Of a DNA stretch of 7,876 nt, positions 5,520 through 7,876 are shown piece after piece. The notes under the pieces are model-generated. The model was not told the origin of the DNA. It did no database searches and saw nothing but the letters and a program-made list of their open reading frames with translations. The stretch covers positions 1 through 7,876 of the forward strand of contig CALMRL010000439.1 in assembly GCA_937873345.1 (NCBI GenBank), read 5' to 3'. Every line of letters starts with the position of its first letter. Within the stretch, counting starts at the first letter, position 1. The position numbers and the translations under genes were made by a program. The stretch comes from an uncultured Beijerinckiaceae bacterium. Lineage in GTDB: Bacteria > Pseudomonadota > Alphaproteobacteria > Rhizobiales > Beijerinckiaceae.

Positions 5520-7475
5520 ATGATCGTTGCGACGGCGGGGCACATCGACCATGGCAAGACAGCGCTGGTGAAGGCGCTGACCGGCGTCGACGCCGACCGC
5601 CTGCCCGAGGAGAAGCGTCGCGGCATCACCGTCGACCTCGGCTTCGCCTATGGCGCGGTTCGCGAAGGCGGCCCAGTCCTGTCTTTCGTCGACGTGCCGG
5701 GCCACGAGAAGCTGGTGCGCACCATGCTCGCCGGCGCCACCGGCGTCGACTTCGTCCTGCTGGTCGTCGCCGCCGACGACGGGGTGATGCCGCAGACCCG
5801 CGAGCACCTCGCCATCCTCGACCTGCTCGGGTTGAGCCGCGGCGTCGCCGTGGTCACCAAGGCCGACAAGGTCGACGCGGTCCGCCTTCACGCCGTCGCG
5901 GCGGAGGTGGCGATGGCGCTGGAGGGCACCAGCCTCGCGGGATCGCCGGTCCTTCCCGTCTCGGCACATCGCGGCGACGGGCTCGACGAGCTGCGCGGGC
6001 TGCTGGACCGGGCAGGTGCCGCGCCCTCCGCCGCGACAGGGGGCCGGGGCTTCCGCCTCGCCGTCGACCGCGCTTTCACCCTGCCCGGCGCCGGCCTGGT
6101 GGTGACCGGCACGGTGCACGCCGGACGCGTCGCGCCAGGCGACAGGCTGCTGCTCGCAGGAGCGGGCACCCGTGCCGAAGTGCGCTTGCGCGGCCTGCAC
6201 GCCGCCAACGCCGAGGCGGCGATGGGCAGCACCGGCCAGCGCTGCGCCCTCAACATTGTCGGTGCTAGGGTCGACAAGGCCCTGATCTCGCGCGGAGACT
6301 GGATCGTCGCACCGCAGCTGCCCGAGCCGACCCCTCTCGCCGACGCGCTGCTGCGCCTGCTGCCGGGCGAAGCGCAGCCGTTGCGGCACTGGACGCCGGT
6401 GCACATCCATTGCGGCGCCGCCGACATCACCGGCCGCGTCGCCCTGCTGGAGGGCGGCTCGCTCGCGCCCGGCGACAGCGCGCTGGTGCGGTTGATCCTC
6501 GACCAGCCGACGGCGGTGCTCGGCGGCGACCGCTTCGTGCTGCGCGACCAGTCGGCGCGGCGCACGATCGGCGGGGGACGCATCGTCGATCCTCTCCCGC
6601 CGCGCCGCGGCATCCGCAAGCCGGAGCGCCTCGCCTTCCTGCACGCCTTCGCCGAACCCGACCACGGCGACGCGCTGACCGCGCTGGCCGAGGCGGCGCC
6701 GCTCGGCTTCGACGCCGCGCACTTCGCCTCGGCGCGCAACCTCGATCCGGCCGAGCGCGACGCGCTGCTGCCGCTCGTCGATGCCGTGGCGGCGGGGCCG
6801 CTGATCCTGGCGCGGACGCGCTGGGAGGTCCTGCGCGCCGACGTGCTCGGCGCGATCGACGGCTATGCCGAGGCGAATCCCGGTTCCTTCGGCGCCACGG
6901 CGACCGAGCTTCTGCGCTGCGAGCCGCTGCCGCGGCGCGCACCCTTGCGCATCGCGATCGAAGCGCTGGTCGCCGAGGGTGCGGTGGTGCGGCTCGGACA
7001 GCTGCACCAGCGGCCGGGCTTCACCGTCGAGCTGACGCTGGAGGAGGAGAATCTATGGAGTGAGATCGAGCGCCTGCAGGGCTCGGCCTCGCTCGATCCG
7101 CTGCGCTTCGCCGTGCTGGCGGAGACGCTGCAGGTGAGCGAGGAGGCGCTGCGTCCCTTCATGGAAAAGCTCGGGCGGATGGGCCGGCTGCGCCGCGTCA
7201 GCAAGGCGTACTTCCTGTTGCCGCGGATCGTGACGCGCCTCGCCGAGGCGGCGGCCGCGGCGGCGACCGTCGGCCCGACGCAAGGATCGAAGCTCGGTAA
7301 GACGGGCGAGGGCCCGCTGATGCTCACCGTCGGCCGCTTCCGCGAGGCGACGGGGATCAGTCGCCACGCCACCATGCCGGTCCTGGAGTTCTTCGACCGC
7401 GTCGGCTTCACCACCCGCCACGGCGATGGCCGCCGCATCCGCGCCGCGGCGGAAGCGGTGTTCGGGCAGGGGTAG
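5520..7475 (+). CDS. selB: Selenocysteine-specific translation elongation factor SelB
   Basis: This GTPase carries selenocysteinyl-tRNA(Sec) to the ribosome at UGA codons marked by a SECIS hairpin. The product is 651 residues; E. coli SelB has 614. The EF-Tu-like G domain shows GHIDHGKT (7-14), RGITVDLG (34-41), DVPGHE (58-63), TKAD (113-116) and SAH (148-150). TKAD is the SelB form of the usual NKxD. Domain 2 starts at FRLAVDRAFTLPGAGLVVTG (178-197), domain 3 carries RGDWIVA (258-264) and FVLRDQSARRTIGGG (339-353), and the rest is the winged-helix region that reads SECIS RNA, ending with LEFFDRVGFTTRHGDGRR. The start at ATG 5520 matches the family N-terminus (MIVATAGHIDHGKT), although no Shine-Dalgarno is seen. 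The upstream neighbour is the UGA-containing binding-protein gene, its probable client. selA, selD and selC must lie elsewhere. Confidence 0.97.
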   Translation: MIVATAGHIDHGKTALVKALTGVDADRLPEEKRRGITVDLGFAYGAVREGGPVLSFVDVPGHEKLVRTMLAGATGVDFVLLVVAADDGVMPQTREHLAILDLLGLSRGVAVVTKADKVDAVRLHAVAAEVAMALEGTSLAGSPVLPVSAHRGDGLDELRGLLDRAGAAPSAATGGRGFRLAVDRAFTLPGAGLVVTGTVHAGRVAPGDRLLLAGAGTRAEVRLRGLHAANAEAAMGSTGQRCALNIVGARVDKALISRGDWIVAPQLPEPTPLADALLRLLPGEAQPLRHWTPVHIHCGAADITGRVALLEGGSLAPGDSALVRLILDQPTAVLGGDRFVLRDQSARRTIGGGRIVDPLPPRRGIRKPERLAFLHAFAEPDHGDALTALAEAAPLGFDAAHFASARNLDPAERDALLPLVDAVAAGPLILARTRWEVLRADVLGAIDGYAEANPGSFGATATELLRCEPLPRRAPLRIAIEALVAEGAVVRLGQLHQRPGFTVELTLEEENLWSEIERLQGSASLDPLRFAVLAETLQVSEEALRPFMEKLGRMGRLRRVSKAYFLLPRIVTRLAEAAAAAATVGPTQGSKLGKTGEGPLMLTVGRFREATGISRHATMPVLEFFDRVGFTTRHGDGRRIRAAAEAVFGQG

Positions 7476-7487
7476 CGATCGGCAGGC

Positions 7488-7511
7488 AGCGCCGAAGCGC
7501 CGCTTCGCGCT
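7488..7511 (+). terminator. Hairpin after selB
   Basis: AGCG-(c)-CGAAGC (7488-7498) pairs with GCTTCGCGCT (7502-7511) around GCC, giving ten pairs with one bulged C. It begins 12 nt after the selB stop. There is no U-tract, so termination is only a suggestion. Confidence 0.35.
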
Positions 7512-7558
7512 CCCGCCAGCGCGTGCTTAATCTCCTCGCGACGACGCGGGGATGTCCC

Positions 7559-7650
7559 ATGCCACCGCTCAGCCTTCTCTTCATCCTTGGCACGCTCCTC
7601 TGGGCGGCGCTGTTGCTCTACGGGTCGCTGCGCCAGAGCCGCCACGTCGA
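7559..7650 (+). pseudogene. N-terminal fragment of an M48 (Ste24-like) protease, plus-strand copy
   Basis: ATG at 7559 opens a frame whose first 30 residues form a membrane segment (LLFILGTLLWAALLLY) and the RQSRHV motif typical of the M48 N-terminal domain of CAAX-prenyl-protease-like enzymes. After 7650 the sequence switches into the reverse complement of the gene's own continuation, so the frame, although free of stops to the window end, no longer encodes the family. Position 7623 gives Gly where the other copy gives Val (YGS versus YVS). In the native genome a complete gene may follow selB in this direction. Confidence 0.6.
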
Positions 7651-7858
7651 CGAGCAGTTCGACCCGCGACACCTTCTCGCGCGCCAGCGTGTAGTCCGCG
7701 GCGCGCGCGTGCTCGGCGGCGGTGAGGGTGGCGGCGAAGGCATCCGGCACCCGCGCGCGGAAGGCTTCGACGTGGCGGCTCTGGCGCAGCGACACGTAGA
7801 GCAACAGCGCCGCCCAGAGGAGCGTGCCAAGGATGAAGAGAAGGCTGCGCGGTGGCAT
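7649..7858 (-). pseudogene. N-terminal fragment of an M48 (Ste24-like) protease, minus-strand copy
   Basis: Reading from ATG at 7858, 70 residues follow the M48 N-terminal domain: a hydrophobic segment at 5-21, then RQSRHVEAFRARVPDAFA, HARAADYT (50-57) and LAREKVSRVELLV. The family is a zinc membrane protease of the CAAX-processing or quality-control type; the catalytic HExxH would come much later and is absent. Beyond residue 70 the frame runs into the opposite arm of the inverted repeat and then antisense to selB, so it cannot be a functional gene as it stands. This copy holds more of the gene than the plus-strand one because it includes the spacer. Confidence 0.6.
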
Positions 7859-7876
7859 GGGACATCCCCGAGTCGT

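Larger units (their letters stand above)
7541..7876. repeat. 110-bp inverted repeat with 116-bp spacer at the window edge
   Basis: Arm 7541-7650 is the reverse complement of 7767-7876 with three mismatches (7546/7871, 7569/7848, 7623/7794), about 97% identity, and position i pairs with 15417 minus i. The repeat may continue past the window. Both arms carry the same gene start (M48 protease). The inner left arm end and the spacer share the short palindrome GTCGAC (7646-7651), and the right arm begins with TCGA. A fold-back event primed by these few bases would produce exactly this layout, in the cell or during amplification or assembly. Confidence 0.92.

Noticed and set aside
5427..7007. 526-codon open frame on the minus strand inside selB
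   Set aside because: It is antisense to an unmistakable SelB, with the same composition artefact.
6863..7858. 331-codon minus-strand frame starting with an M48 protease N-terminus
   Set aside because: Only the first 70 residues are protein-like; the rest comes from the inverted repeat arm and antisense selB.

Overview
The window is GC-rich (only short AT-rich islands between genes) and looks alphaproteobacterial. The evidence is a short-chain acyl-CoA regulator of the ScfR/RamB type divergent from a long isocitrate lyase with the KQCGHQ active-site motif, heavy use of G/C-ending codons, and small GC-rich tandem hairpins like those scattered through many alphaproteobacterial genomes. I cannot name the genus.

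Layout. Positions 1-1602 (minus strand) hold the regulator, whose reading frame runs through the hairpin repeat at the left edge without meeting a stop. Positions 1603-1840 are the divergent control region. Positions 1841-3505 encode isocitrate lyase (aceA) from a TTG start with a good ribosome binding site, followed by a hairpin terminator. This half is a glyoxylate-bypass module: the lyase lets the cell grow on acetate and fatty acids, and the regulator probably senses a short acyl-CoA and controls the shared region.

Positions 3678-5159 encode a family 5 (peptide/nickel type) solute-binding protein whose frame is interrupted once, by TGA at 4170-4172. The frame continues unchanged on both sides, and a perfect 7-bp hairpin with a G-containing loop starts shortly after the TGA, at the distance expected of a bacterial SECIS element. 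The next gene, at 5520-7475, is selB, the elongation factor that delivers selenocysteine at such UGA codons. The simplest reading is that the binding protein is a selenoprotein with Sec at residue 165, encoded beside its own decoding factor. This is the main discovery of the window. The protein also has no visible signal peptide. selA, selD and the selC tRNA are not in the window.

Positions 5160-5519 carry a long hairpin and a doubtful 55-codon frame. After selB, positions 7541-7876 form a 110-bp inverted repeat (three mismatches) around a 116-bp spacer. Both arms encode the start of an M48 (Ste24/CAAX protease-like) membrane protease, one in each direction. This is either a real inverted duplication or, quite possibly, a chimeric assembly end.
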